DNA from: Pseudomonadota bacterium | Lineage (GTDB): Bacteria > Pseudomonadota > Alphaproteobacteria > Acetobacterales > Acetobacteraceae | Direction of reading: 5' to 3' | Assembly: GCA_021849425.1 (NCBI GenBank) | Contig: JAJZSY010000011.1 | Span: 21,504-85,503 of the forward strand | Length of the DNA stretch: 64,000 nt | Shown: positions 13,555 to 23,035 of the stretch, in pieces | Numbering within the stretch: the stretch's first letter is position 1 | Layout: every line of letters begins with the position of its first letter | Position numbers and translations under genes: made by a program | The notes under the pieces: generated by a model | Database searches by the model: none | The model's input: the letters and a program-made list of their open reading frames with translations, nothing else | Told to the model about the DNA's origin: nothing

Positions 13555-13601
13555 AGCATCATCCGATCAGATGGAGTCATCTGATCGGATAAAGAGGCTT
13601 T
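13555..13601. repeat. REP-like palindrome, copy 1
   Basis: A perfect 13-base inverted repeat (ATCCGATCAGATG at 13561-13573 and its complement at 13578-13590) with the loop GAGT. Flanking AGCATC and a degenerate GAGGCTT extend it. A second, closely similar copy lies at 56707-56754, also just downstream of a gene, so this is a dispersed family rather than a chance hairpin. Confidence 0.8.
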
Positions 13602-13627
13602 ATTTATCAACATCATGATTGATTTTC

Positions 13628-13680
13628 CTAGTGTCCACTTTCAATCTGAAATCCATCGGATTTCAGATTCAGGACACTAG
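13628..13680. repeat. 53-base imperfect palindrome, MITE- or REP-like
   Basis: CTAGTGTCC (13628-13636) pairs with GGACACTAG (13672-13680), and AATCTGAAATCC (13643-13654) pairs with GGATTTCAGATT (13658-13669), leaving an ATC loop and an asymmetric internal bulge. It stands 27 bases after the end of the REP-like element, between etfA and the hydroxybutyryl-CoA dehydrogenase. The outer ends carry CTAG, as in some small transposon-derived elements; no transposase is nearby. Confidence 0.7.
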
Positions 13681-13720
13681 CGGCTAGCCCGGCCTCTATT
13701 TCGATCGGAAGGAAATGCAG

Positions 13721-14596
13721 ATGGAGATCAAGACACTCGGCGTGCTCGGCGCGGGCGCGATGGGCAACGGCATCGCGCATGTCGCCGCCCTTTCCGGGCT
13801 CGATGTCGTGCTCGTCGACACCGCGCAGGCGGTTCTGGACAAGAGCATGGCGACCATGCGCAAGAACCTGGAACGCCAGGTGCAGAAGGGCACGATCGAT
13901 GCCGCCGCGGAGGCCGCCGCGCTCGCCCGCGTCTCGCCCATGACCACGCATGACGCCTTTGCCAAATGCGACATGGTGATCGAGGCGGTGCCGGAGCGCG
14001 AGGAGATCAAGCGCGCGGTCTATGCGCAGGTGATCCCGCATCTCGCGCCGCACGCGATCCTCGCCTCGAACACCTCGTCGATCTCGATCACCAGGCTCGG
14101 GCGCGCCTCGGGAATCGCGGAGCGGTTCGTCGGCATGCATTTCTTCAACCCGGTGCCGATGATGAAGCTCGTCGAGGTGATACGCGGGCTGGAGACGGCG
14201 GATGCGACGGTTGCCGCCGTCGAGGATCTGGCGAAGCGGATGGGCAAGATCACCATCGGCGCACAGGACATGCCGGGCTTCATCGTCAACCGCATCCTGG
14301 TGCCGATGCTCAACGAGGCCGTGTTCGCGCTGCATGAGGGGATCGGCGACGTGGTGTCGATCGACAACGGCATGAAGCTCGGCGCCGGGCACCCGATGGG
14401 GCCGCTGACGCTGTGCGACCTGGTCGGGCTCGATGTCGCGCTGGAGGTGATGCGCGTGCTGCATGCCGGGCTCGGCGAGGACAAGTATCGCCCCTGCCCG
14501 CTCTTGGTGAACTATGTCGAGGCCGGCTGGCTCGGCCGCAAGACCGGGCGCGGCTTCTACGATTATTCGACCAACCCGCCGACGCCGACGCGCTGA
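13721..14596 (+). CDS. 3-hydroxybutyryl-CoA dehydrogenase
   Basis: An NAD(P)-dependent dehydrogenase interconverting 3-hydroxyacyl-CoA and 3-oxoacyl-CoA (291 residues). It has the Rossmann motif GVLGAGAMGNGIAH, the catalytic His in GMHFFNPVPMMKLVEV, then GFIVNRILVPMLNEA and the C-terminal GHPMGPLTLCDLVGLDV. I prefer the ATG at 13721 because GGAAGGAA is six bases upstream; an ATG at 13715 is the alternative. Its place after etfBA fits short-chain acyl-CoA oxidation or PHB turnover. Confidence 0.93.
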   Translation: MEIKTLGVLGAGAMGNGIAHVAALSGLDVVLVDTAQAVLDKSMATMRKNLERQVQKGTIDAAAEAAALARVSPMTTHDAFAKCDMVIEAVPEREEIKRAVYAQVIPHLAPHAILASNTSSISITRLGRASGIAERFVGMHFFNPVPMMKLVEVIRGLETADATVAAVEDLAKRMGKITIGAQDMPGFIVNRILVPMLNEAVFALHEGIGDVVSIDNGMKLGAGHPMGPLTLCDLVGLDVALEVMRVLHAGLGEDKYRPCPLLVNYVEAGWLGRKTGRGFYDYSTNPPTPTR

Positions 14597-14612
14597 AGCG
14601 GAATCGTCACGG

Positions 14613-14643
14613 AAAACCCGGCGCCGCGCGGCGCCGGGTTTTT
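14613..14643. terminator. Bidirectional intrinsic terminator
   Basis: A perfect 9-base GC stem (CCCGGCGCC, loop GCGC, GGCGCCGGG) is preceded by AAAA and followed by TTTTT. It lies between the convergent dehydrogenase (+) and EamA transporter (-) genes and can terminate both. Confidence 0.88.
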
Positions 14644-14662
14644 GCGTTTCAGAGGCGCTGCT

Positions 14663-15553
14663 TCAGGATTTCCACTGGCTGAGCACGACGCTGGCGATGA
14701 TCAGCGCGCCGCCGAGCACCTGGGCCGGGGCGAAGATCTCGCCGAAGGCGGCGCCGACGAGCCCAGCCCAGACCGGCTCCAGCGTGTAGATCAGCGTGGC
14801 CCGGTTGGCCGGAATGCTGCGCTGCGCCCAGTTCTGCGCGACCAGGACGAAGGCGGTGGCGAGGCCCATGCCGGTCATCGCCGCGAAGGGAAAGGCGTGG
14901 GTGGTGAGCATGATGCCGCCGCGCACCGCCTCGACGGCGAGGGAGATCACGCTGACGGTGACAAGCTGGACGATGGCGATGCGGCGCGGATCGGCGGTGA
15001 GCGCGCTGTGGCCGATCAGCACGATTTCGAAGGCCGCCCCCAGCGCGCCGGCGAGGGTGAGCCACTGGCCGCGGTCGAAGGCGAGCGAGAGCCCCGTGAC
15101 GCCGGAGACGAGGACGAGGCCGGCGAAGGCGAGCGCGAGGCCGGCAATCGCGAACAGGCCGGGGCGGCGGCGGAAGATCAGGAATTCGAGCAGCGGGACC
15201 ATCGGCACGTAGAGCGCGGTGAGAAACGCGGACTCGCCGCTCGCCACGGTGCGCAGCCCGTCCGCCTGCAGGCCATAGCCCAGGAACAGGACCAGGCCGA
15301 TGGTGACGCCGCCGGCGACCTCCCGCCGGGTGAAGCTCGCCGGATGCGGGCGGGTGACCAGCACGACGGCGAGCGCCGCGACGCCGAAGCGCCAGCCGAC
15401 AAAGGCGTAAGGCCCGATATAGGGCAGCGACAGGCGGGTGAGCAGGAACGTCCAACCCCAGATGACGGTCACCGACAGCAGGACCAGGACCGGGGCGTTC
15501 GGACGCGACAGGAAGCCGGAAACCGGCGATGAGGGGCGGGCGATATCGCTCAT
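14663..15553 (-). CDS. EamA/DMT-family membrane transporter
   Basis: A 296-residue integral membrane protein with about ten hydrophobic helices arranged as two EamA repeats; the first starts VLVLLSVTVIWGWTFLLTRL and the second around LALAFAGLVLVSGVTGLS. The family exports amino acids, nucleotide-like compounds or other metabolites; the substrate cannot be read from sequence. It stands alone between convergent and divergent neighbours. Confidence 0.87.
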   Translation of the reverse strand: MSDIARPSSPVSGFLSRPNAPVLVLLSVTVIWGWTFLLTRLSLPYIGPYAFVGWRFGVAALAVVLVTRPHPASFTRREVAGGVTIGLVLFLGYGLQADGLRTVASGESAFLTALYVPMVPLLEFLIFRRRPGLFAIAGLALAFAGLVLVSGVTGLSLAFDRGQWLTLAGALGAAFEIVLIGHSALTADPRRIAIVQLVTVSVISLAVEAVRGGIMLTTHAFPFAAMTGMGLATAFVLVAQNWAQRSIPANRATLIYTLEPVWAGLVGAAFGEIFAPAQVLGGALIIASVVLSQWKS

Positions 15554-15599
15554 GCGCCATCATCAACGCGATCGGCGCGCGCGCGGCAAGCCCGCCCGG

Positions 15600-18158
15600 T
15601 CAGACGAGGCGCAGCCTGGCTTCAACGACATCCTCCTCGCCCTGGATATGGGCGATCGAGAAGCCGAGATGGCGGATGAAGGCGAGCATCGGGTGGTTGT
15701 CGGCCAGGACCTGGCCGACGAAGTCGACCACGCCCTCGTCGCGCGCCCAGTCGATCAGGTCGCCCATCAGGACCGAGCCGAGGCCAACGCCCTTCGCGCC
15801 GCTCTCGACGAGGATGGCGAACTCGCCCTCGGTGCCGTCGGTATCGGAGCGGACCAGGCGGGCGACGCCGACCGTCTCGCCGGTCGCGGTTTCGACCGCG
15901 ATCAGGGCGAGTTCACGGCCGTAGTCGACCTCGGTGAGGCGGACCACCTGCTCGGGGGTGAGCTGGCGGACGGCGGAGAAGAAGCGGAAGCGGACATCCT
16001 CGGGCGTGAGGCGGGAGAACAGGCGCTGATGGGCGGCGGCGTCTTCCGGGCGGATCGGGCGGATCTGGAATCCCCTCCCCTTCAGCGTCAGCGCGTGGGC
16101 GAGATGGGCAGGATAGGGGGTGATCGGCAGTTTCGCGCGGCGTTCGCCGGGCGCGTGCAGGGTGATCCGCACATTGGCCGCCACCACCCCCGCGCCGGTG
16201 GCGAAAAGCGGATCGACCTCCAGGCGCTCGATTTCCGGCCAGTCGACCACGAGCTGGCTGATGCGGACCAGCGCGCCGGCGACGGCGGCGCGATCCGCCT
16301 CGTCGATGCCGCGGGCGGGGCGGAGCAGCGCGTTGCCGCCGGCGCGGCGGATCAGCCCCTCGGCGAGCTTCAGGTTGAGCGGCGGCAGATCGAAGGCGAG
16401 GCGCGAGGCGTCCGCCGCATCGCCGCCGCCGGGGCCGAAGCCGATGGTGGGACCGACGAAGGGCTGCTCGCCGACCAGGATGCGCAGTTCGCGCGCGCGG
16501 GGAAGCTGGCGCTGGACGAGGAAGCGCGCGCCCTCGGGGAAATCACCCCGGCGGCGCAGGCGGGCGGTGATCAGGGCGGCGGCGGCGCTGGCGGAGGCGG
16601 CATCCGGCAGGTCGAGCGAGACGCTGCCCTCGGGGCGGCGCTGCGCGAGATCGGGGTGGGACACCTTCACCACCACCGGAAAGCCGATCGACGAGGCCGC
16701 CGCCGCCACATCCTCCGCCGCATCGACGATGCGTGTTTCGGCGGTCTCGATGCCGTAGGCACGCAGGATGGCGAAGCCGGCATCCTGCGGCAGGGCGAGG
16801 CGGCCGCCATTGCGGGCGAGAGACAGGGCGGCGTGGACGGCGGCGCGGTCGGGGGCGACATCGAGCACGGCGGAGGGCGGCAGTTCGCGGGCGGCGGCGC
16901 GGATGGCGGCGTAACGGAGGAGGTCGCCAAACCCCTCGACCGCGCGTTCCGGCGTGGCGAAGGCGGCGACCCCGGCTTCGGCCAGGCGGCGGCGCTGCGG
17001 GGCGGCGGTGGTCTCGCCGAGCACGGCGGCCAGCAGCGGCGCCCTGATGCTGCCCGAACAGGCGATCAGCCCGGCGATCGCGGCATCGTCCGCCGGGCCG
17101 GACGGGGCGTGAATGACCAGCACGCCGCCCACCTCGGGGGAGGCGGCGAGCATGGCGGCGACATCGGCAAGGCGGGTGCCGGGCGCGTCCGGCAGGGCGA
17201 TCGGGCCGGAGGCAGGCGGCATGTCGCCGAGCAGCAGGCCGAGAACCCGCCGGGTTTCGTCCGACAGCACGGCAAGCCCGATCCCGGCGGCGAGCGCCGT
17301 ATCGGCGGCAAGGCGGCACGCGCCCTCGCTGTTGCCGAGAATGGCGAGGCGCTCGCCCTGGGCGGGGCGGGCGCGGGTAAGGGTTTCGGCGGCGGCGAGA
17401 AATTCGCCGAGGCTGGTGGTGAGCAGGACGCCGGCGCGGCGCAGCGCGGCCTCGAACCCGGCGAGCGCGATGCCGCTGGGATCGCCCAGCCGCGCGCCGG
17501 GGACGATGGCGACGATCGGGCGCAGGCGCGCCGCCGCGCGGGCGGCCGAGAGGAACAGCCGCGGATCGCGCAGCCCGGCGATTTCCATCAGGATCGGGCC
17601 GGTTCCAGGGTCGCGCGAGAGATGATCCAGCACCCGGCCGAAGCCGATATCCGCATTGCCGCCGATGCCGACGACATGGGAGAAGCCGATGCCGTTGGGC
17701 GCCGCCCAGTCGATCACCGCGCGGGCGAGCGCCGGGGACTGGCCGAGCAGCGCAACGCGGCCGGGCGGCGGCGGCATGTGGCTGCGCAGCGCGTTGAGCC
17801 GCGCGGCGGGTGCCGCGATGCCGAAGGAGCGCGGGCCGATGACCCGCACGCGGGCGGCGAGCGCCATCTCGCGCAGCCCTTCGACCGCGGCATAGACCAC
17901 CGCCGCGCCGCGGACGCGGCCGGCGAGGCCGGCGATGACACCGGGAACCGCCTCCGGCGGATCGGCGACCAGGGCGAGATCGACACCCGCCTCATCCTCG
18001 CCGGGCCGGACGATGCGGCCGGGGAAGCCGCCCGCCACGAGCGAGTCGCCGAGGGCCTGGCCGACCGCTGTCTCCGCGCCCGAAAGCAGCACGGATTTCG
18101 GCGTGAACAGGGCTTCGGGGTCGAAGCGGTTGACGATGGAATAGCCCAGCGGCTTCAT
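15600..18158 (-). CDS. Pat-like protein: acyl-CoA synthetase domain fused to GNAT acetyltransferase
   Basis: An 852-residue fusion. Residues to about 230 form a CoA-binding succinyl-CoA-synthetase-like domain, followed by an ATP-grasp domain (AILRAYGIETAETRIV, FPVVVKVSHPDLAQR), and the last 160 residues are a GNAT domain (FRFFSAVRQLTPEQVVRLTEVDY, ESGAKGVGLGSVLMGDLIDWA). This order is that of Pat, which acetylates lysines of enzymes such as acetyl-CoA synthetase. Where active ADP-forming synthetases have SHTG, this protein reads GDPSGIALAG, so the catalytic His seems absent and the synthetase part is probably a sensor. Targets are unknown. Confidence 0.87.
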   Translation of the reverse strand: MKPLGYSIVNRFDPEALFTPKSVLLSGAETAVGQALGDSLVAGGFPGRIVRPGEDEAGVDLALVADPPEAVPGVIAGLAGRVRGAAVVYAAVEGLREMALAARVRVIGPRSFGIAAPAARLNALRSHMPPPPGRVALLGQSPALARAVIDWAAPNGIGFSHVVGIGGNADIGFGRVLDHLSRDPGTGPILMEIAGLRDPRLFLSAARAAARLRPIVAIVPGARLGDPSGIALAGFEAALRRAGVLLTTSLGEFLAAAETLTRARPAQGERLAILGNSEGACRLAADTALAAGIGLAVLSDETRRVLGLLLGDMPPASGPIALPDAPGTRLADVAAMLAASPEVGGVLVIHAPSGPADDAAIAGLIACSGSIRAPLLAAVLGETTAAPQRRRLAEAGVAAFATPERAVEGFGDLLRYAAIRAAARELPPSAVLDVAPDRAAVHAALSLARNGGRLALPQDAGFAILRAYGIETAETRIVDAAEDVAAAASSIGFPVVVKVSHPDLAQRRPEGSVSLDLPDAASASAAAALITARLRRRGDFPEGARFLVQRQLPRARELRILVGEQPFVGPTIGFGPGGGDAADASRLAFDLPPLNLKLAEGLIRRAGGNALLRPARGIDEADRAAVAGALVRISQLVVDWPEIERLEVDPLFATGAGVVAANVRITLHAPGERRAKLPITPYPAHLAHALTLKGRGFQIRPIRPEDAAAHQRLFSRLTPEDVRFRFFSAVRQLTPEQVVRLTEVDYGRELALIAVETATGETVGVARLVRSDTDGTEGEFAILVESGAKGVGLGSVLMGDLIDWARDEGVVDFVGQVLADNHPMLAFIRHLGFSIAHIQGEEDVVEARLRLV

Positions 18159-18326
18159 CGCGTCTCCTTCGGCCCGGGGGCCGGAAACAGGGCTGGCGCG
18201 CGCAAGGCACCCCGCGCGGCGCCGGCGCGACGTTCGGGATCGGCCGGGAGACTAGACCGATCCGCCGCCCGATGAAACCGCCCCTGCGGGCAGCGCCGGA
18301 TCAGCCGATCGGATGGCGCGGGGCGC

Positions 18327-18671
18327 TCAGCTCGACGGGCCGATGATTTTCGGCGCCGGCAGGGCGGCGCCGCTGCCGACATAGGCCGGGTTGGCGTTGC
18401 GCACGCAGCTTGCGATCATGTCGCGGCGGGCGTGGATGCGGGCCAGGCGATCATAGGGCGCCGCGGCATCGGGCGTGCCCTGGAACGGGGTGGCGAACTG
18501 GTCGGTGCGGGAGAGATAGGCGTAGTCGTGCATCCGGTCATAGGCGTTCGCCTGCCGCGTGCAGGCGGCGATATCGGCCCGCTCGGCCGGCGAGGCGGGC
18601 GGCGGCGCGCCGAAGGTGCAGGCGGCAAGTGGCAGGCTCAGCAAGGCCAGGGTCAGGATCGGGCGCGGCAT
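18327..18671 (-). CDS. Small predicted lipoprotein
   Basis: A 114-residue protein opening MPRPILTLALLSLPLAAC, a clear lipoprotein signal with Cys18. The mature part has no family I recognise; it contains DRMHDYAYLSRTDQFATPF and two further cysteines (IAACTRQAN, IASCVRNAN) that could form a disulfide. Its 5' end overlaps the previous minus-strand gene by 19 bases, so it is probably the last gene of the kup operon. Confidence 0.68.
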   Translation of the reverse strand: MPRPILTLALLSLPLAACTFGAPPPASPAERADIAACTRQANAYDRMHDYAYLSRTDQFATPFQGTPDAAAPYDRLARIHARRDMIASCVRNANPAYVGSGAALPAPKIIGPSS

Positions 18672-19150
18672 GGCGATTGTTCCTCGGAGTGGCACGGCAG
18701 CAGTTGCGCGCGCAGGGCGTTCTCGTCGAGAGCGCCCGTGTCGGTCAAGCCGGTGCGGGCGGCCGCGCCGAGCAGCGCGCCGTCGAGCTCGGCGGCGCCG
18801 CGGTCGAGCCGTACGAAACGCGCCGCCCACCCTCCCTGCGCGAGCAGGGCGACGAGGCCGAGCAACCGCAGGCAGACGGAGACGCCATGCGCCGTCGAGA
18901 GATCGGCAATGCGATCGACCGAGGAGGCCCAGACCCTGGCGTCGCGATCGCGCAGCACGACATCGGGGCCGCCGGCGAAGCGGAAGCCGCGGCGCGGCCC
19001 CTCGGCGCCGGCGCGGGCGGCGCGGTGCGCCGCTTCCCAGGCCTGTTCGAGATCGCGCTTCTGCACGCGCGGCAGCCGTGTCGGCGGCAGCGGCACGAGA
19101 TGCAGCTCGGTGCCGTCGGCGGCGACGGCGCGGGGAATGGCGGGGGCCAT
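18653..19150 (-). CDS. Protein of unknown function downstream of kup
   Basis: A 165-residue protein I do not recognise. It has an Arg/Ala-rich N-terminal half (QKRDLEQAWEAAHRAARAG) and a hydrophobic stretch near 90-105 (VCLRLLGLVALLAQGG), but no signal peptide. It starts five bases after the kup stop and overlaps the lipoprotein gene, which supports it as a real member of the operon. Confidence 0.6.
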   Translation of the reverse strand: MAPAIPRAVAADGTELHLVPLPPTRLPRVQKRDLEQAWEAAHRAARAGAEGPRRGFRFAGGPDVVLRDRDARVWASSVDRIADLSTAHGVSVCLRLLGLVALLAQGGWAARFVRLDRGAAELDGALLGAAARTGLTDTGALDENALRAQLLPCHSEEQSPCRARS

Positions 19151-19155
19151 GTCCC

Positions 19156-21048
19156 TCAGATGGCGATCCGCACGCCGAGTTCCACGACGCGGTCGGACGG
19201 GATCTTGAAGAATTCGGTGGCCGAGATCGCGTTGCGCAGCATGAACAGGAAGATCGCGCGGCGGATGAAGCCGAGCTTGGGGACGGTGGCGGCGACGATG
19301 GTTTCGCGGCCGAGGAAATAGCTGATCTGCATCGGGCTGAAGGGCAGGCCCCGCTCGCGCAGCAGGTCGAGCGCGCGGGGGATATTGGGGCTTTCCATGA
19401 ACCCGAAGGAGAGCAGCACGCGATAGACCCCCTCGGAGAGTTCCTCGATCTTGGCGCGCCGCGCATCGCCCACGAAGGGAACGCCGGGATTGCGCACGGT
19501 CACGAACACCACGGTTTCGTGCAGCACCTTGTTATGCTTGAGGTTATGCAGCAGCGAGGACGGCGTGTATTCGGGATTGCCGGTCAGGAAGACCGCGACG
19601 CCGGGAACCCGGACGATGCGCGATTGCGGCAGCCGGCCGAGAAAGGAGGCGAGCGGCAGGCTGTCCTGCTGCCAGCGCTGGTGCAGCAGGGCGCGGCCGC
19701 GGCGCCAGGTGGTCATGATGGTGATGAGGCTGAAGCCGATGGCCAGCGGCACCCAGCCGCCCTCGAACACTTTCAGCACGTTGGAGCTGAAGAAGGCGAA
19801 ATCGACCAGCCCGATCGCGCCGAAGACCAGCACGGTGCGGCGGAGCGGCCAGTTGAAGTGGCGGAAATAAACGAAGGCGGCCAGCGCGTTCGTCGACAGG
19901 AAGGTGCCGGTGACGGCGATGCCGTAGGCCGAGGCCAGCGCGGCGGAGGAGCGGAAGCCGAGCACCAGCAGCACGACGATGACGAGCAGGAAGCTGTTGA
20001 CCGGCGGGACATAGATCTGCCCCTGCTCGGTCTCGTTGGTGTAGCGGATCGGCATGCGCGGGAGCAGGCCGAGCTGGGTGCTCTGCCGGGCAACCGAATA
20101 GGCGCCGGAGATCACGGCTTGACTGGCGATCACTGTCGCGACGGTCGCCAATATGACCATCGGCACCACCAGAGCATGCGGCAGCAGAAAGAAGAACGGG
20201 TTGCTCGCGGCGTGCGGTTCGCGGATGACGAGCGCTCCCTGGCCGAAATAGTTGAGCAGAAGGCAGGGCAGGACGAAGAACAGCCAGGACACGCGGATCG
20301 GCTTCGCGCCGAAATGCCCCATGTCGGCGTAGAGGGCTTCCGCGCCCGTCACCGCAAGGACGACCGAGCCGAGCGCAACGAAGGCGAGAAGATCGTGCCG
20401 CATGATGAACGCGGCGCCGTAGACAGGAACCAGCGCGCGCAAAACATTCGGGTGAATGAAGATCTGGTGAAGACCAAGCGCGCCGATCACCACGAACCAG
20501 ATCACCATGATCGGGCCGAACGCTCCGCCCACCCGCGCCGTGCCGAACCGCTGGACGAAAAACAGCACAAGAATGACCGCGATGGCGATCGGGAGCACGA
20601 ATTCCTTGAGCCCCGGGGAAACCACCTCCATGCCCTCGACGGCGGAAAGCACCGAGATGGCCGGGGTGATTGTCGCATCGCCGAAGAACAGGCCGGCACC
20701 GCAGATGCCGATGATGCCGATGATCCATTTCGTCCGGCCGGATTGGGTGACGCGCTGGGCGAGCGCCATCAGCGAGAGCGTGCCGCCCTCACCCTCGTTG
20801 TCGGCGCGCATGATCAGCAGGACATATTTGATGGTGACGGTTATGACCAACGCCCAGAAGATGAGCGAGAGCAGACCGAGGACGTCGGATTCCTGAAGTT
20901 TGTTGCCCGGGAAATATGATAGCGAGGCCTGCACCGCGTAGAGCGGCGAGGTGCCGATATCGCCATAGACGACACCGAGCACGCCGATCAGGCCGGCGAG
21001 ACGGAGCTTCTCGCCGGGAGAGCCGTGCGGCGCGGCGGTTTCGCTCAA
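19156..21048 (-). CDS. kup: Low-affinity potassium transporter Kup
   Basis: A potassium/proton symporter of 630 residues with about twelve membrane helices and a C-terminal cytoplasmic domain. The family signature [14 protein letters not shown] is near the N-terminus, followed by [17 protein letters not shown] and [19 protein letters not shown]. Its start overlaps the stop of the LutA-like gene by four bases. Acidophiles often keep several K+ uptake systems to build a reversed membrane potential; applying that here is inference. Confidence 0.97.
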   Translation of the reverse strand: MSETAAPHGSPGEKLRLAGLIGVLGVVYGDIGTSPLYAVQASLSYFPGNKLQESDVLGLLSLIFWALVITVTIKYVLLIMRADNEGEGGTLSLMALAQRVTQSGRTKWIIGIIGICGAGLFFGDATITPAISVLSAVEGMEVVSPGLKEFVLPIAIAVILVLFFVQRFGTARVGGAFGPIMVIWFVVIGALGLHQIFIHPNVLRALVPVYGAAFIMRHDLLAFVALGSVVLAVTGAEALYADMGHFGAKPIRVSWLFFVLPCLLLNYFGQGALVIREPHAASNPFFFLLPHALVVPMVILATVATVIASQAVISGAYSVARQSTQLGLLPRMPIRYTNETEQGQIYVPPVNSFLLVIVVLLVLGFRSSAALASAYGIAVTGTFLSTNALAAFVYFRHFNWPLRRTVLVFGAIGLVDFAFFSSNVLKVFEGGWVPLAIGFSLITIMTTWRRGRALLHQRWQQDSLPLASFLGRLPQSRIVRVPGVAVFLTGNPEYTPSSLLHNLKHNKVLHETVVFVTVRNPGVPFVGDARRAKIEELSEGVYRVLLSFGFMESPNIPRALDLLRERGLPFSPMQISYFLGRETIVAATVPKLGFIRRAIFLFMLRNAISATEFFKIPSDRVVELGVRIAI

Positions 21049-21836
21049 GCGGCGCTCCCGTCCCGGCCGCGACCGATCGGCGGTACCTCGCCGGTCATGC
21101 CGGCGAGCACCTCGGCGACATGGCGCACGGCGACGGGCTTGCCCTCGCGGGTCAGCCGGCCGGCCATGTTCAGCAGGCAGCCGAGATCGCCGGCGAGCAG
21201 CAGGTCCGCACCGGTGGACGCGATATCGGCCGCCTTGTCGGAGACCATGCGGGCCGAGATGTCGGGGTGCTTGACGCAGAACGTGCCGCCGAAGCCGCAG
21301 CAGACCTCGGGCGTGTCCATCTCGACGAGTTCAAGTCCCTCGACGCGGGAGAGCAGCGCACGCGGCTGCTCCTTGACGCCGAGTTCGCGCAGACCGGCGC
21401 AGGAATCGTGATAGGTGGCGCGCTGGGGAAGGGCGACATCGAGGCCGGAGAAGCCAATCACGTCGACCAGGAAGCTGGTGAGTTCGAAGGTTTTCGCCGC
21501 GATGGCGTCGGCCCTGAAGCGCAGGTCGGGGTCGGCCTCGAACAGGCCGGGCATGTGCTTGCGAAGCATGCCGGCGCAGGAGCCGGAGGGGGCGACGACA
21601 TAATCGTAGCCGGCGAGCGCGGTAAGCAGGCCTTCGGCCAGGGCGCGGGCGGTTTCATGATCGCCCGAATTGTAGGCGGGCTGGCCGCAGCAGGTCTGCG
21701 CCCGTGGCACCTCGACCGTGCAGCCGGCCGTCTCGAGCAGGCGGATGGCGGCGAAGCCGACGCTCGGCCGGTAGAGATCGGCGAGGCAGGTGACGAACAG
21801 GGCGACGCGCGGGCGCGCCGCGGCGGCTTCACTCAT
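21045..21836 (-). CDS. LutA/YkgE-type (Fe-S)-binding oxidoreductase subunit
   Basis: A 263-residue protein with two CCG domains: [10 protein letters not shown] (near 49) with downstream [10 protein letters not shown], and [14 protein letters not shown] followed by [15 protein letters not shown]. These bind an iron-sulfur cofactor in LutA, a subunit of lactate oxidation complexes. LutB and LutC, the usual partners, are not adjacent; instead mltA is upstream and kup downstream with ATGA overlaps on both sides. The partner must be elsewhere or different. Confidence 0.88.
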   Translation of the reverse strand: MSEAAAARPRVALFVTCLADLYRPSVGFAAIRLLETAGCTVEVPRAQTCCGQPAYNSGDHETARALAEGLLTALAGYDYVVAPSGSCAGMLRKHMPGLFEADPDLRFRADAIAAKTFELTSFLVDVIGFSGLDVALPQRATYHDSCAGLRELGVKEQPRALLSRVEGLELVEMDTPEVCCGFGGTFCVKHPDISARMVSDKAADIASTGADLLLAGDLGCLLNMAGRLTREGKPVAVRHVAEVLAGMTGEVPPIGRGRDGSAA

Positions 21837-23032
21837 GAGGACGCTCCCTTGGCGGATGACGATGTGGCGGCCTGCCGGGGCAGGAAGACGAAGATGCGGC
21901 CGGTTTCGGCCTCGGCGCTCGCCCGCGCCGCGGCCTCGCTGCCGAGACCGAAGAAGACTTGCAGCGCCGAGGTGCCGTGGGCGCCGACATCGACATCCTG
22001 CGCCGTGGTCAGGCGCGCGAGGGTCTTGGTGGCGATAAAGACGGGCGCGCCGAGCGGGATCGTCTTCGCGTCGACCGCGGCCGAGCCTTCCGGCGACAGC
22101 GGCACGCCCAGCGCGCCCGGCGTGCCGAGACCATCCGGCACGCCGCTTATGCGCTTGAAGAACACGTAGTTCTTGTTGGCGTCCATCAATCCGCGCGCGG
22201 CGGTGGGATGGGCGAGCAGCCAGGCGCGGATCGAGGCGATCGAGACCTGGTCCGGCTTGAGATATCCCTTCTCGACCATCAGCTTGCCGATCGGCGTGTA
22301 GACGCGGCCATTGGTGCCGTCGAACCCGAGATCGATCAGCGTGCCATCGGGCAGGCGCAGCCGGGCCGCGCCCTGGAGCTGGATCATGTAGGCATCCACC
22401 GGATTCTTCACCCAGGCCACGACCTTGGCGAGGCGGCGAATCGCGCCGCCCTCGATCTCGGCGCGGCTGTAATAGGGAACCATGGTGCCGTAGCGCAGCC
22501 GGCCGACGATGCGCCGCTTGCCCGTCGTGTCGCGGAAGGCGGCGAGATTGGCGTCGACCAGGTCGCGCGGGCGGGCATAGATCGGCACGACATAGCCGCG
22601 TTCGCGGATTTCCGAACCGGGATAGACCGGCTCGTAATAGCCGGTGATCCGGGTGGTGCCGGAGGCGGCATAGGGCACGAGCCAGGTCTGGAAGAAGCTC
22701 TGCGCCGCCGCCGCATCATCCGGCGGCACCGACTCGGCGGCGGCGCAGGCGTCGCGCCAGTCGCCGGCCTTGCCGCCGAGCGTGTCGGCGAGGCCGGCGC
22801 CGCCCAGCGCCTGGTCGACCGGCATGACCGAGATCACCTTGCAGGAACGCTGGAACGCCGGCAGGCCGGCGACAGCTTCATCCACGTTCCAGCCCGGCAG
22901 CGCGCTGTAGGCGACACGGGACAGGCCCCCGGCGGCGGTATCGGGTCCGCCGGGGCGCGGCAGGGCGCAACCGGCGAGCAGGAGGAGGGCGGCGAGGCAC
23001 GCCGGGGCATGACGCGACATGATGGCGCGCAT
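21833..23032 (-). CDS. mltA: Membrane-bound lytic murein transglycosylase A
   Basis: A peptidoglycan-cleaving lipoprotein (399 residues). The signal peptide ends LLLLAGCALP, giving the lipidated Cys. The 3D domain and barrel are recognisable from TGYYEPVYPGSEIRERGYVVP, GAARLRLPDGTLIDLGFDG and NKNYVFFKRI. The catalytic Asp region reads AQDVDVGAHGT, differing from the common AQDTGGAIKG, but the Asp is kept. Met5 (MSRHAP) is an alternative start. The coding region overlaps the LutA-like gene by four bases. Confidence 0.92.
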   Translation of the reverse strand: MRAIMSRHAPACLAALLLLAGCALPRPGGPDTAAGGLSRVAYSALPGWNVDEAVAGLPAFQRSCKVISVMPVDQALGGAGLADTLGGKAGDWRDACAAAESVPPDDAAAAQSFFQTWLVPYAASGTTRITGYYEPVYPGSEIRERGYVVPIYARPRDLVDANLAAFRDTTGKRRIVGRLRYGTMVPYYSRAEIEGGAIRRLAKVVAWVKNPVDAYMIQLQGAARLRLPDGTLIDLGFDGTNGRVYTPIGKLMVEKGYLKPDQVSIASIRAWLLAHPTAARGLMDANKNYVFFKRISGVPDGLGTPGALGVPLSPEGSAAVDAKTIPLGAPVFIATKTLARLTTAQDVDVGAHGTSALQVFFGLGSEAAARASAEAETGRIFVFLPRQAATSSSAKGASS

Positions 23033-23035
23033 GGC

